60,000 nucleotides of DNA from Owenia fusiformis (lineage: Eukaryota; Annelida; Polychaeta; Sabellida; Oweniidae), in assembly GCA_903813345.2 (NCBI GenBank), contig CAIIXF020000009.1, positions 16,457,759 to 16,517,758 of the forward strand, read 5' to 3'. Numbering within the stretch: the first letter of the stretch is position 1; each line of letters begins with the position of its first letter. A program made the translations under genes and the position numbers. Positions 11,891-21,993 of the stretch are shown here, piece by piece. The notes below the pieces were generated by a model. It had not been told where the DNA came from. It made no database searches and worked only from the letters and a program-made list of their open reading frames with translations.

Positions 11891-12430
11891 CAAAAAATTG
11901 AAATTTCGATATTTTTTTTCTCTGAGAATACATCAGCTATCAAAGCAATATTTTCTATCTGCAATAAACACTTATACTTCTATTACTGTGAATTTTTTTA
12001 AGGCTATTAGTCATCACATTCTTGAAATACAGTAATCGACGTCCCATATTTGGCCCTTTAAATAATGAATTTTTCCTGGATAATTGGGTTTAAATGTATT
12101 TTCCTCACTAAATACCACTTCTAAAATGAGTTTTACATCATTTCAAGGCTCAAAGCAATCACCAAATGAAGTCATTTAAACAAAAATACTTTAAAACCAT
12201 TTTTATTTATTTTTTATAATTTACCCCTCCCCACCTGATAGGGGTGGGGGTCAGAGGTAAAAAAATCCATGAAGACCACCCCCAACCCCTTGCCCTGAAA
12301 TCATTTTCAACTCAAATCATATGTTTCTACAAATGTGCCAAGTTTGTTGCTTTCCTGAAAAAGCCGAACAAAAAAGTTCCTAAATTTAGTGTAATTAAAA
12401 TCTTGACCGGAAGTTAAAAATCCAGTGTCC

Positions 12431-12877
12431 TTGAGGTGTCACTACGGTAAATCATTGAAAAATATTGAAAAAATCACAAAATTCAAGTTCTGGGGTACAT
12501 ATCGCCATTTTCGAATGAACTAGCCCATACAATGACTATATTTCTGCCGTTCCCTATACATAACCTTCATCTTGACACTATATTTAACATAGGGTTTGCG
12601 TTTCGATTTTTAAATATCACTACGTCAACATAGGGACTCATTATTAGGTAAAATCCCTGCTTCACCGATGAAAATTAACGCATAAAGTAGTTCCAGTTAA
12701 CGGGACTATATTCTTGCGATTTTTTTCTTAAAATGGCACATTTAGAAAGTACTTTACAGACATACCTCAAATGGCCACATTGCATACACTTAAACCTACC
12801 CACCATTGAAGTTGGCATGGCTTCGTTTTTAAAGTATTAAAAAACACTGTAGTGTATTTACCGGAGTGACACCTTAA
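12431..12877. mobile_element. Short inverted-repeat element (MITE-like)
   Basis: The left end TTGAGGTGTCACTACGGTAAAT and the right end ATTTACCGGAGTGACACCTTAA are inverted copies with few mismatches. TTAA at the right (12874-12877) against TTGA at the left suggests a TTAA target site with one change, as used by piggyBac-like elements; this is only a hint. No ORF is seen. Confidence 0.55.
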
Positions 12878-13189
12878 CCTGACTGGAAGACGACAACAAC
12901 AAGATAGGTCCAACAAGATAATGCAGCAAACTCTTTGTCAAGATCTGCTTGGAGAAAAAAGTTGCCTAGCCCTGATACCCCAGCCTGATACTATCAGTAG
13001 TGTAAGGCACTGAATGATACCATATACTTGTTTGTTTTGTTGTTGGTTAAGTAGCATGCCTGTGAGGTCACAAATGATTGACAAGAATTTAAACCCTGCT
13101 TCAGTAAACTTAATTTCTTATTTTCAAGGACAATTTGGATACTTTTAATTAGGGTAGGCCTAAGGCCCAAGTATGTTTTTGTTATGACA
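12878..13189. other. No gene seen
   Basis: I see no conserved ORF, repeat structure or splice-bounded exon here. Confidence 0.4.
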
Positions 13190-14020
13190 ACATAATCTCA
13201 AAGATAGTCCATAAATTAATTTTGGAATGTGTTTTTGATCCTACCACCCCTATGAAAAAAATAAAAGTGCCCGCCTGGGTCGCTTGCTCGCCTGTAAAAT
13301 ACAGGTAACCTTAGAAAACATGTAAGATTTGTTTTGAATTCACAAAAATGTATGTAACTTCCTTCAAAATTGAGCTAGAAGCTTCAAATAAAAAGCATTT
13401 TAAGGCTCTTTTCTTCCTCTATCATCAGGGTCATATTTTCATTGGTTATGAGGAACCCCCTTCCTGGCTACGCCTATGACATTGTAAGAGGATTTGAAAA
13501 ACATGACAAATCAATCTTAATCTATTTTCAATAGTTCGTATGTTGGTACGTGAATTGTTTTGATTATGATTAAAATCTGTAAAAAGCTATCGTTACTTTA
13601 GCCAAGGACGTCCTTGCTTTAGCAAAAAGGTGACGTGTGTTAATTTACATGATGCAACGTGTAAGATTTTGATAATTTATCATAATTTAAATTATCCCAA
13701 TTTTCAACGAAACGTCCACTGAAGTGTAAATTGTTACGTCTTACAATGTCATAGCATAGCGATCGCACCCCCCCCCCCATAACCAATGATAATATGAACA
13801 TGATGATAGATGAAGAAAAGAGCCTTAAAATGCTTTTTATTTGAAGCTTTTAGCTCAATTTTGAAGGAAGTTACATACATTTTTGTAAATTCAAAACAAA
13901 TCTTATTCGTATTTTTCGTTTTTTGGGTACCCAGTTTTTTCGACCGGGTACCAAGTTCCAACCCAGCATGGAGGATTTACTACCCGGTACCCGGTACCCA
14001 GTTTTTTCTACAAACCCTAC
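13190..14020 (-). repeat. Family F copy split by a palindromic insertion
   Basis: The outer parts (13195-13330 and 13905-14020) together match 5965-6200 on the opposite strand. Between them lies a palindrome: 13335-13490 is the reverse complement of 13740-13905 (shared motif ACATACATTTTTGT...GAATT), with a loop of about 250 bases. The copy at 5965-6200 is the natural empty site. The same arm sequence, unpaired, occurs at 15601-15765. Confidence 0.75.
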
Positions 14021-14078
14021 CAATATTTCTGTATTGCTATGGAGATGATCAATGGGGACAATCTTAGTAGCAATACAG

Positions 14079-14357
14079 CTTGGTACAGCACAAGAACTGA
14101 CCAATCATAGGACTTCATTTAACAGATCATATGATAATTTTGTCTATTCTGTATCCAGAATGATGCGTACAGACATTAGGGTACCTACTAAACAATGGCT
14201 AGGACGAGATGAAGACTTCTTAGATTATCTGGTCAACAATGATAATGATGCAGAAAAGGCAGAGCCTGTACTCAACTGTTATGGCCGTGGAAAAAAGCTG
14301 CCATCCTTGAGCAGCCTGAAATTTCCAGAGAAATTACTACAGCTCATGTCAGAAGCA
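14079..14357 (+). CDS. Candidate host exon, product not recognised
   Basis: A 93-codon stretch with protein-like composition lies between a possible acceptor (ATACAG|CTT, exon start 14079) and a good donor (GAAGCA|GTAAGT at 14358). Both edges fall on codon boundaries. The text contains RMMRTDIRVPTKQWLGRDED and NCYGRGKKLPSLSSLKFP, which I cannot place in a family. The tract before the acceptor is poor in pyrimidines, so the true start is uncertain; the frame is open back to an ATG at 14052. Its phase-0 end would join the phase-0 start of the exon at 34103, so it could belong to the same gene. That is inference only. It could also be a piece of an unknown transposon. Confidence 0.4.
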
Positions 14358-14514
14358 GTAAGTGTGCTAACAGATATATTAAAACGGGCTTTTTTGGTTT
14401 CCTTAAAATAGCTAATATTTAGTTGAAAACTTTGAAATAAGTAGAAATTAAATGGTTGGTGAAAAAAGTCATTCTGCCCTTTGGCAAGATTGATCCTCTC
14501 ATTATCAGATGGAA

Positions 14515-14775
14515 AATATAGGTTATAACGAAAACGCATCCTACATCATTTAGGAAGAGACTAATGCGCTTAAAGAAAATGATCCTTCCCCATGAAGTGT
14601 GCGCATGTTTAAAGTGCATATAACCAGCCCAGGAACTTGTCGAAACATTGACACTTCAAAGGCTGTTTAAATTACCGCTAACATGTCAATCAAACTATTA
14701 GATGTGAACATCGCGGCTTAATTGCCATACAAAATATACAGAGGTCTCAAATATTACACTTTTCAAGTTAAAAAC
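14515..14775 (+). repeat. Dispersed repeat family F, second part
   Basis: Matches 6240-6540 in direct orientation, sharing AAAATGATCC, GTGTGCGCATGTTT, AACATTGACACTTCAAAG and ATTACACTTTTCAAGTTA. There are many substitutions and indels, and it is non-coding. Confidence 0.65.
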
Positions 14776-15600
14776 TAAATTCGACTGCCTCCAATCATCC
14801 AATACTTGGCTCAATCTAAGAGTGACCAAGTGGAGAAAATGGACTATTGATGTAACGTTTAGGTAGTCAATAAAAACTGGATCTCGGACATGGATTCAAG
14901 TAAAAAAACACCAGTCGGATCACAGATTTTCTGTCAATTGAATAACCATCCTCTTATTTCTATTCTGTAGACTCAAATATATGGTTATGTAGGGGCATAG
15001 CTAGCGAATGACAAGGAGGTGCAGCCAATGGTGTAGCATCATATATGCATATATTTTATATAGAAAACAACAGGCAATATTTTTAAAACAACTGGTAAAA
15101 ATCGCCCTGTTACCTGCTGCTAATGAAACCCCTGAATATTCTGATAAAATGGCCAACAATTTACTTTTGATTGGTCCATATTAGTTGGAATTTCATTTCT
15201 TCAAACGCCGCAGAACGCTTAAAATATCTCATTAATTTTCCTGGAGGAGAAAAGCCCCCCTCCCAAACCCCCGTCAAAGCTCATTTTCTTCACATTTAAA
15301 ACTATAATTTGTCAATGTTTTTTCTACAAAGGATTGGTATCGATATGATTAATTGAATTCAACAATAGTTTTCTCTTAAACCAATTATTGAAAACATTCT
15401 GTAAAAATAGTTCTTTATGTAATGTTGACTGATTGACATTTAATGCGAAAATTATTTATATATATTTTATATAACTGTTCTTGTTAACATTTTTATGTTT
15501 TTTAGTAGAATTGTTTTTTGTTCCTTTTTAACCATTTCTTGAGAATGAAATAAAATATCTTTCTGAACATTGTTGGGGCAAAATAGCATATACAACAATG
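14776..15600. other. No gene seen
   Basis: AT-rich sequence without a recognisable ORF, inverted repeat or exon. A short run resembling flanks of nearby repeats occurs near 15245-15275. Confidence 0.4.
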
Positions 15601-15765
15601 TTATAGGCGTAGCCAGGAGGGGGTGTGATAGTGCGATTGCACCCCCACCCATAACCAATGAAAATATGACCATGGTGAAAAAGGAAGAAAAGAGCCTTAA
15701 AATGCTTGAAATGCTTGAAGCTTCTATCTCAATTTTGAAGGAAGTTACATACATTTTTGTGAATT
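15601..15765 (+). repeat. One arm of the palindromic element, cut by Gypsy
   Basis: It is the same sequence and orientation as 13745-13900 (ATAACCAATGA, GAAAAGAGCCTTAAAATGCTT, AAGTTACATACATTTTTGTGAATTC). It stops at GAATTC (15761-15766), where Gypsy RNase H coding begins. This junction marks the 5' breakpoint of the Gypsy fragment. Confidence 0.7.
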
Positions 15766-15769
15766 CCCA

Positions 15770-15856
15770 CCGTGTGTTCTTTCTTATCCTTTACCTGACG
15801 TTCAATTTATCTTGGACACTGATGCGAGTAGATGGGCTGTTGGTGCAGTATTATTA
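15770..15856 (+). pseudogene. Gypsy RNase H, first part
   Basis: It reads CVLSYPLPDVQFILDTDASR and then WAVGAVL, the start of the RNase H domain of Ty3/Gypsy pol. LDTDAS holds a catalytic aspartate. The frame runs into the LINE inserted at 15857 and resumes after 18735. Confidence 0.85.
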
Positions 15857-16069
15857 ATTCTATAAAAAGTATGTACAAAAATGCAGCATGACAAATACCG
15901 AGACACCAAAGGGCATATATTGGTATTAATCAAGAACTTAAAAAAAGTATACAATAAAAAGGTAACTAGCCCTAGTGGCTGACACTATGTACATGCAATT
16001 TACAGGGATACAATAAAATACAATTAAATGTGATGATGTGCCTAATGAGATTGATTTAAACTGCTATCA

Positions 16070-17325
16070 TTAATATCTTGAAAGAAGGTTTGATTTATAA
16101 GATTTCTTGAAATGGGATAAGTTATATGCTTGTTTAATTGTGTCATCAAGTGTGGACCAAAGGGAAGGTCCATGGTGTATAGAGAATTTGTCAGAAGTAT
16201 CAATATGAAAGTTTTCCCTTTGGCGTGTATTATGGCTATGTAGATATTTGTTCTTTTCTAAAGGTTTACTTTGAAGTGATGTTATAACTTTGTTATTGTT
16301 TGAATATTTGTACATAAAAATACTTGTATTGAGTTTGTTGATATCAAAAATGTTTAGAATCTTTAATTCTTTAAAAAGAGGGTCAGTGTGTTCTAGGTAG
16401 TGTTTATCTAGTATTAGTCGAGTGAAGCGTTTCTGAATTAGTTATTTCCCCATACCAAGTTGCAATAGTTTATATGAGAGTGGATAAGGGAATAGTAGAT
16501 CAACGCCTAGATCAACGCCTAGAAAGTACATTGTTCTCACTTGCTTTACAGTTTGTTGTCTTATTTTAATGTCGAAATTTAGGTCTTTGCTTTTACCAAA
16601 TAATATCCAATTTGTTTTGTCAATATTCAGTGATAGCTTATTTGCTCTTATCCAGTCGTCGATTTTTTCTAATTCAATGTTTGCATTTTTAATAAACTGT
16701 TAATATCATTATGTGAGATAAATAAGTTTGTGTCGTCTGCAAAAATGTTACTAGATTTGTACATGTCATTGTACTTTTGTGCTAGAAATTGAATAAGTTG
16801 GTAGATGGTCTGATATGTCTTCAAGAATTATGCCTGCTTTTGACATGTTGGGGGAATTTGTGAAAATATTGTCAATAAATGTCAATAGGGCCATATATGT
16901 AGATTTGTTTTTCTGAAATCCAAATTGGTGTTTATATAAAATTTCAAATTTTTCAATGAATTTGATGAGTCTTGAATGGACACATTTTTCAAGTAATTTA
17001 GAAAAAACGGATAGTACAGAGATTGGTCTACAGTTTGAAAATAAATGGGTGTCCCCCTTCTTGAAGATTGGTGTTACTTTTGATATTTTTAGTGAGTTGG
17101 GAAAGATCCCCAAACTAAGGGACATGTTAAAAATATGAAGTAGAGGAGTAATTAGATGTATACCAACTGACTTAATGATATTTGGTTTAAATTCGTCTAA
17201 TCCTGGAGCAGAGTGGTTTTTGAGTTCTGATATGTGTTGTAAAAGTTCATTTTGGTAAGGATTTAGAAATATGGTTGAACAAATTGTTTTAATTTTGTTT
17301 ATATATATGTTTTTATATAAGACAT
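16070..17325 (-). pseudogene. LINE ORF2: reverse transcriptase and C-terminus, rearranged
   Basis: The RT fingers are clear: a SAPGLDEFKPNIIK segment (near 17200), then KVTPIFKKGD, NCRPISVLS and HQFGFQKNKST. At about 16876 the RT sequence changes into a copy of the endonuclease segment MSKAGIILEDISDHLPTYS. RT resumes at about 16771 with the FADDTN box (near 16735), followed by a frameshift near 16690 and LSLNIDKTN. The catalytic palm motif A (usually LDLSKAFD) and the PQGS segment are missing, so no active enzyme could be made. The C-terminal part 16070-16315 includes HNTRQRENFH and SLWSTL, typical of the ORF2 tail. Confidence 0.85.
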
Positions 17326-18711
17326 TTAAGATTTGTTTATTTTGTCCGCTAATGTTTTTCCAACATTTTTAAAGTAGTTATTAAATCCATCAGCTATTGC
17401 TTGCTTATTTTCTGTAATTGACCCATCGATCATCATTTTAATATTGTCAATTGTATTGAATTTCTTCCTACCAAGTACTTTATTTATAATAGTCCAAGTT
17501 TTCTTGATATTTCCATTTATCTGATTAAATCTATTTTCATAGTACTTCTTTTTTGCTATTCTAATGATATGCTTTAATTTATGATTATATGCCTTGTATT
17601 CTGTTTTATTCTTGTGGTTGGGATTATTTATGAATATGTTATACAATCTATTCTTTTCTTTGGCCGAAGTTATTATAGCATTGGAGAGCCATGGTCTTGT
17701 GGTGTCTTTAAGAGATTTAACTTTCACAGTTTTTAATGGAAATGCTAGGTTGTAGGCATATGATATTTCAGACTCAAACAAATCATATGCATCATTAACT
17801 TCATTTGATTCTAGAAGTTTTTCCCATGTCATTGCTTTAATAAGACATGAAAATTTATCTTTGTTTGCTAAGTTTACTTGTCTGAATGAGAAAGTAGTAG
17901 TTTGATATTTTTTTACTTTTGTGCTAGAAATTGAATAAGTTGGTAGATGGTCTGATATGTCTTCAAGAATTATACCTGCTTTTGACATGTTGGGGGCATT
18001 TGTGAAAATATTGTCAATTAGGGTTGCTGTGGTATTTGTTATTCTTGTAGGTCTATATATATGTGGTATGAAATTGAAGGAATAAAATAAGTTAATAAAG
18101 TCTTGTGTTGCATCATTCAAATTAGTTTTTAGCAAATCACAATTGAAATCACCAAGTACGTAGGATGTTTTATTTTCCTTGGCTAAATTACTCATTAACT
18201 GATGGAGTTCAGAATTGAAGTCATTAAGATTAATATTCGGAGGCCTGTAAATAATTGTTACAAGTATACATGTATTTTTATTTTTTTCGTTGATAATTTC
18301 AACTGTTAACGAGTCATATAGATTTGAATTCAATTTGAGGTCATCTCTTCTGATATATTTTATACCTTTTAAAATGAAGAATGACACACCCCCACCACTT
18401 TTTACTTTTCTATTGGCAAATTCTACTTGGTAATTGACTATGTTGGCAAGAGAGACATTATGGTCTTTCAACCAAGTTTCAGAGCAACCAATTATTGAAA
18501 ATTGTTTGTCAATGTTGCTAAGCATGTTTTCTAGTTTCCATTGGTTGGTTAAGAAGCTCCGTAAATTTATATTCAGGAGACTTAATTCTTCTTTTGAAGA
18601 TGAATTAAAAGTGCTATTAAATTGGTTGAGAGAATGATAACTACACTGAGATGTTAAGGTGTTTGTGATATTATTCATTGATTCATAGTTATCATCAGAT
18701 GCATAGTTCAA
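17326..18711 (-). pseudogene. LINE ORF2: APE endonuclease and linker
   Basis: About 461 codons are open. Residues ~45-260 form an exonuclease/endonuclease/phosphatase domain. NINLRSFL is at the start, then SETWL with the metal-binding glutamate, IIYRPP, LGDFNCD with catalytic D and N, and ISDHLP with the catalytic histidine near the end. This enzyme nicks the target DNA to prime reverse transcription. Residues ~300-460 are the linker that precedes RT (NDAYDLFESEISYAYNLAFP and then RPWLSNAI). The frame ends at a stop at 17326-17328, and the RT continues beyond. A fragment of this endonuclease (17914-18018) is duplicated inside the RT at 16772-16876. Confidence 0.9.
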
Positions 18712-18735
18712 ACTTAATGGATTAAAGATTTATTA

Positions 18736-19620
18736 TTTCAAAAACATGGAGACTAGGAATGCGTAGTTGCCTATTATTCTGCAGCCTTGAGTCGTACTGA
18801 GCAGAACTATTGTGCAACTAGAAGGGAATTACTAGCGATAGTGAAGGCAGTGAAACACTTCCATCATTATGTTTATGGTGCACGATTCAAAATTAGAACA
18901 GATCATAGTGCTCTACAGTGGCTTTTCAATTTCAAACATCCGGAAGGCCAGATAGCAAGATGGTTAGAGACACTAGGTATGTACCAATTTGTTATCGAGC
19001 ACCGTAGCGGAAGTAAACATTGAAATGCAAATTGTGTTCATTGTGAGCGAAAAGAGCTAACTGGGAAAATGGCCAAAGAGAGGAATACCTCGCATGATGT
19101 TATGGTTTTGACAAGAACACAGCGAAAGAAATTGGAGTCTAAATCTTCCAACACAAATGACAATATATTATTCTCTTGGCCAAGTCCATTAAATGCAGAA
19201 CAGATACGACAGTCACAGTCGCAGGATCTGGTTCTTTCAAAGATCATAGGTTGGAAAGAATCTGCTAAAAGACCAGAATGGAAAGATATATCCGGACTCA
19301 GTCCTGAGATCAAGTCATACGTTTCTCAGTGGAATAGACGTCATCTTATTGATGGAGTTTTATACAGGAAATGGTTAGTTTTGAATACATCAGTGACTAA
19401 ATGGCAGTTGGTTGTACCTAGAGGAATCAAATCAACAATTATGAACCATTTACACGATTCTCCAGTTGGTGGCTATTATGCAGCTGACAAGACTCTACAA
19501 TATGCCAGAGGTCGATTTTATTGGTATGGATATGGACGTGATATAGAAAATTGGGTGAAAACGTGTGATGAATGTCAAAAGAGGAAACGTCATCATCATA
19601 AGCCAAAAGCACCTCTGAAA
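18736..19620 (+). pseudogene. Gypsy RNase H (second part) and integrase zinc domain
   Basis: The frame carries on from the first RNase H part after the LINE. It includes SRTEQNYCATRRELLAIV, the RTDHSALQWL motif with a catalytic aspartate, and EGQIARWLE. A TAG lies at 18754-18756 and a TGA at 19021-19023; the usual NADALSR follows the latter as a decayed NANCVHC. The integrase N-terminal HHCC zinc domain lies at 19440-19590 (NHLHDSPVGGYYAADKTL, then CDECQKRK). The hAT-like element interrupts it at 19621. The codon frame before the insertion and after the second target-site copy is the same. Confidence 0.9.
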
Positions 19621-20849
19621 CAGTGTAGTCATTAACGGCCTTCCCGGCGGACATTGTCCAGTAGATTGAGCCTCGGTCCGGCAATGTTTGCAAAAATGCC
19701 GGTCATTTGGACCAGCATGATATATAATCGCCTACCTAGCAGTAGAATTCATGTCAGTGCTGTTATTATCCTATTAATTTGAGTTGTTGATGATCAAATC
19801 GCCAGATTTAAGTTATTAACAAGAATTCCTAAAAACATTTTTTTGTTTTTAATTTTTTTCTATGAACAACCGATAGTAAACCAGTATAGCGAAATGATAC
19901 ATTAAAGAGAGAATCAGAGATAGCGAGCAGGCTAAACAAAAAATTGTTTCAATTTTAGAATATTTTTAGCTCATGCTATTTCTTGTCATGTCTATTTTTC
20001 TAAAAATCACAAAAGTGCATACTTTATTCAAGGAAAACGAAAGATTTTTACAATAATGTATTATTTTTCTATAAGAATGGTTACCATTCTTATTATTTGG
20101 GAGAATTTAAACATTTTTCACCCATTTTTGCACTTTGAATCATTATTAACTTCACCAATTTATAACATATTGTGAATTTTTGGGGAGATATTGTATTTGA
20201 TCTTGTAAGGAATAGATTGGTAGGTCAATTATACACTTTGCTTGTAATTTTGTCACCCCCTATAGATCTGATTCTGCCTTTAAATTACCGAACATACAAT
20301 ATAAAATGTTTTGAAAGTCGATATAGAGAATCAATTTCTAGAATTTGTCTTTCTGGCTGACCAGCAGACAAAGAAGAAATAGGAAACAGACTAAAAGTGG
20401 AATCCTTGGAATCCATGGAGGAGATCAAAGGTATTGAGCCAAATGTCACAGTGAATGTAACTATGCCAGAAGCAGATACAAACACAGAGGCTACATGTTC
20501 TTCAGATCATTCTGATTATGACAGTTGTGATGAGTTTGATGACACTGACAATGACTATGACTCGGAGAATGAACTTAATATGGCCATTGAGGACCTTTAA
20601 GGACATTTTAAGGACCTTTGATTTAATGATACTGATTTAATTTTAAACATGACTCATAAAACAATTCATTGATTTATTGTTCTTTATTGTTTAACAAGAT
20701 TTTGATTGACCAGTAACATTTCATACGGACCAGGGACTTTTTTGAGGTGCTGGTCATTTTGTCCAGCCTATTTTAATACGGACCACTTAACTTTGATGAT
20801 CAACAGGTCCGTATGACCAGTCTCTTTTTCCCCCTTAATGACTACACTG
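19621..20849 (+). mobile_element. hAT-like DNA transposon (non-autonomous)
   Basis: The ends are CAGTGTAGTCATTAA (19621-19635) and TTAATGACTACACTG (20835-20849), perfect 15-base inverted repeats. The flanks are CTCTGAAA on both sides (19613-19620 and 20850-20857), an exact 8-base target-site duplication. The 8-base duplication and the CAG...CTG ends fit the hAT superfamily. Subterminal motifs of the form GGTCAT-TT-GACCAG or GTCCAG recur near both ends (19690-19720 and 20750-20820) and may be transposase binding sites. No full transposase is present; one acidic ORF lies near the right end. Confidence 0.9.
20397..20600 (+). CDS. Acidic C-terminal ORF inside the hAT-like element
   Basis: A 67-codon frame is rich in Asp, Glu and Ser (DYDSCDEFDDTDNDYDSE) and ends in AIEDL before a stop at 20598-20600. 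The same frame is open upstream to about 20363 (PADKEEIG). It may be the tail exon of the lost transposase or of a captured host gene. The acidic composition is seen directly; function is unknown. The start codon given is an alternative or internal one and is not reliable. Confidence 0.35.
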   Translation: MESLESMEEIKGIEPNVTVNVTMPEADTNTEATCSSDHSDYDSCDEFDDTDNDYDSENELNMAIEDL

Positions 20850-20857
20850 CTCTGAAA

Positions 20858-21805
20858 CTATACAATGTTGGAGCCCCCATGGAGAGAATTTCGTTCGACG
20901 TTGTAGGTCCATTTCCGAGAACAGCCAGGAGAAACAAATATGTTCTGTCGATATCAGATCGTTTCACTCGATTTGCAGTCGCGATTCCAATGAAGGATTT
21001 TGAAGCAGAAACAATAGCACGTACGCTAGTAGATAACTTTTTAAGTATGTTTGGCATACCATTGCTCATACATTCTGATAGAGGATCACAGTTTACCTCA
21101 AATTTGTTTGCCTCACTTTGTAGTATTTTGGGCATTCACCATACCATGTCAACTCCTTACCATTCCCAAGGGAGCGGTTTGATTGAGAGACTTCACTTGA
21201 CATTTGAAGGAATATTAAGCAAAACTATCGCCAAGAATCAATCTGATTGGGATTTACACTTGCCATTGTCAATGATGGCATATAGGAATGCAGTTCACAG
21301 GTCAACAGGATTTAGTCCCAATGAAATGTTTTTTGGACGTGAACTGAGATTACCTGTTGATTTGCTAATTGGACGCTGTCCTTCGGTTGAGTTACCCAAA
21401 ACTACAAGTACTTATGTACATGATATGGTTGAACATATGCATATGGTACATGAACTAGCGAGGGACAACCTCGATATTTCTAGTAGAGCATGGAAGAAAC
21501 AATATGATCAGCGTGGAGTTCACCAGAACACGTACAAATTAGGAGACAAAGTTTTATTGTACACTCCCAGATTGTCTGCTGGATGCGCTTCAAAGTAAAC
21601 AAGTTTTTGGGATGGACCTTACATTGTCATTGACAAACTATCTGATTAAGTGTTTCGGATAAAGAAAATAAAAGGCACAAAAGAACATGTTGTGAATCAT
21701 AATAGACTTAAACCCTACTTTGATAGGTGTGTCTCTGATGATATTTGTGCCGACAAATTCATAACAGTCAAATCTGATATGGACAGACCTGATGATACAT
21801 GTTAA
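20858..21805 (+). pseudogene. Gypsy integrase core and C-terminal domain
   Basis: The integrase catalytic core joins viral DNA to the host genome. The DDE residues are all visible: D in ISFDVVGPF (near 20895), D in HSDRGSQF (near 21075) and E in GLIERLH (near 21180), the last after TPYHSQGS. The C-terminal part has a GPY/F-type module (DGPYIVIDKLSD near 21612-21649, then NHNRLKPYFD). In-frame TAA codons at 21596-21598 and 21647-21649 break it, so the copy is dead. The reading ends in TAA at 21803-21805, just before a 52-codon ORF and env. Confidence 0.9.
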
Positions 21806-21820
21806 TAAGAAACAAAAATT

Positions 21821-21979
21821 ATGGCAATGGACAATTCTCCAATTACTTATTTCTGGTATAGACCTGAGAGGGTAGATAATATTACATTGCAGCTGGACAA
21901 TGCACCTGTTACAGATACTTCAAATTCACAAGACTTAGATCGTGTTTCATTCTCTGATTCCCCATCACCAGAGGAATAA
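21821..21979 (+). CDS. Small ORF between pol and env
   Basis: An intact 52-codon ATG frame (starts MAMDNSPITYFWYRPE, ends SFSDSPSPEE) lies 16 bases after the pol stop and 14 bases before the env ATG. It is acidic and serine-rich toward its end. Candidate explanations are a spliced leader exon for env, a remnant of pol, or a tiny accessory ORF. I do not recognise it. That it is intact beside broken genes is weak evidence, given its length. Confidence 0.3.
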   Translation: MAMDNSPITYFWYRPERVDNITLQLDNAPVTDTSNSQDLDRVSFSDSPSPEE

Positions 21980-21993
21980 CATTTAACATTGAG

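Larger units (their letters stand above)
8001..12380. mobile_element. Giant imperfect palindrome (foldback-like element)
   Basis: The left end (TTTTTTTGTTCGGCTTTTTCAGG at about 8005-8027) returns as its reverse complement at 12355-12380. Pairing continues inward: 8050-8150 with 12220-12310, 8180-8500 with 11870-12215, 10130-10255 with 10575-10710, then 10260-10320 with about 10515-10580. The axis of the inner pairs is near 10420. The left arm is longer because of indels, including the insertion at 9017-9422. Both arms carry a tandem repeat of about 172 bases in opposite orientations. No transposase ORF is present. Foldback elements or an old inverted duplication are the likely origins. Confidence 0.8.
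15857..18729 (-). mobile_element. LINE inserted in Gypsy RNase H
   Basis: A 2873-base non-LTR retrotransposon on the minus strand, flanked by TTATTA on both sides (15851-15856 and 18730-18735), a 6-base target-site duplication. It encodes an APE-type endonuclease followed by reverse transcriptase and the C-terminal region, so ORF2 is nearly full length. No ORF1 is present, and the open frame reaches within 20 bases of the 5' end at 18729, so the insertion is probably slightly 5'-truncated. The domain order and the segment after RT suggest a CR1/Jockey-like group; I cannot be more exact. Confidence 0.88.
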
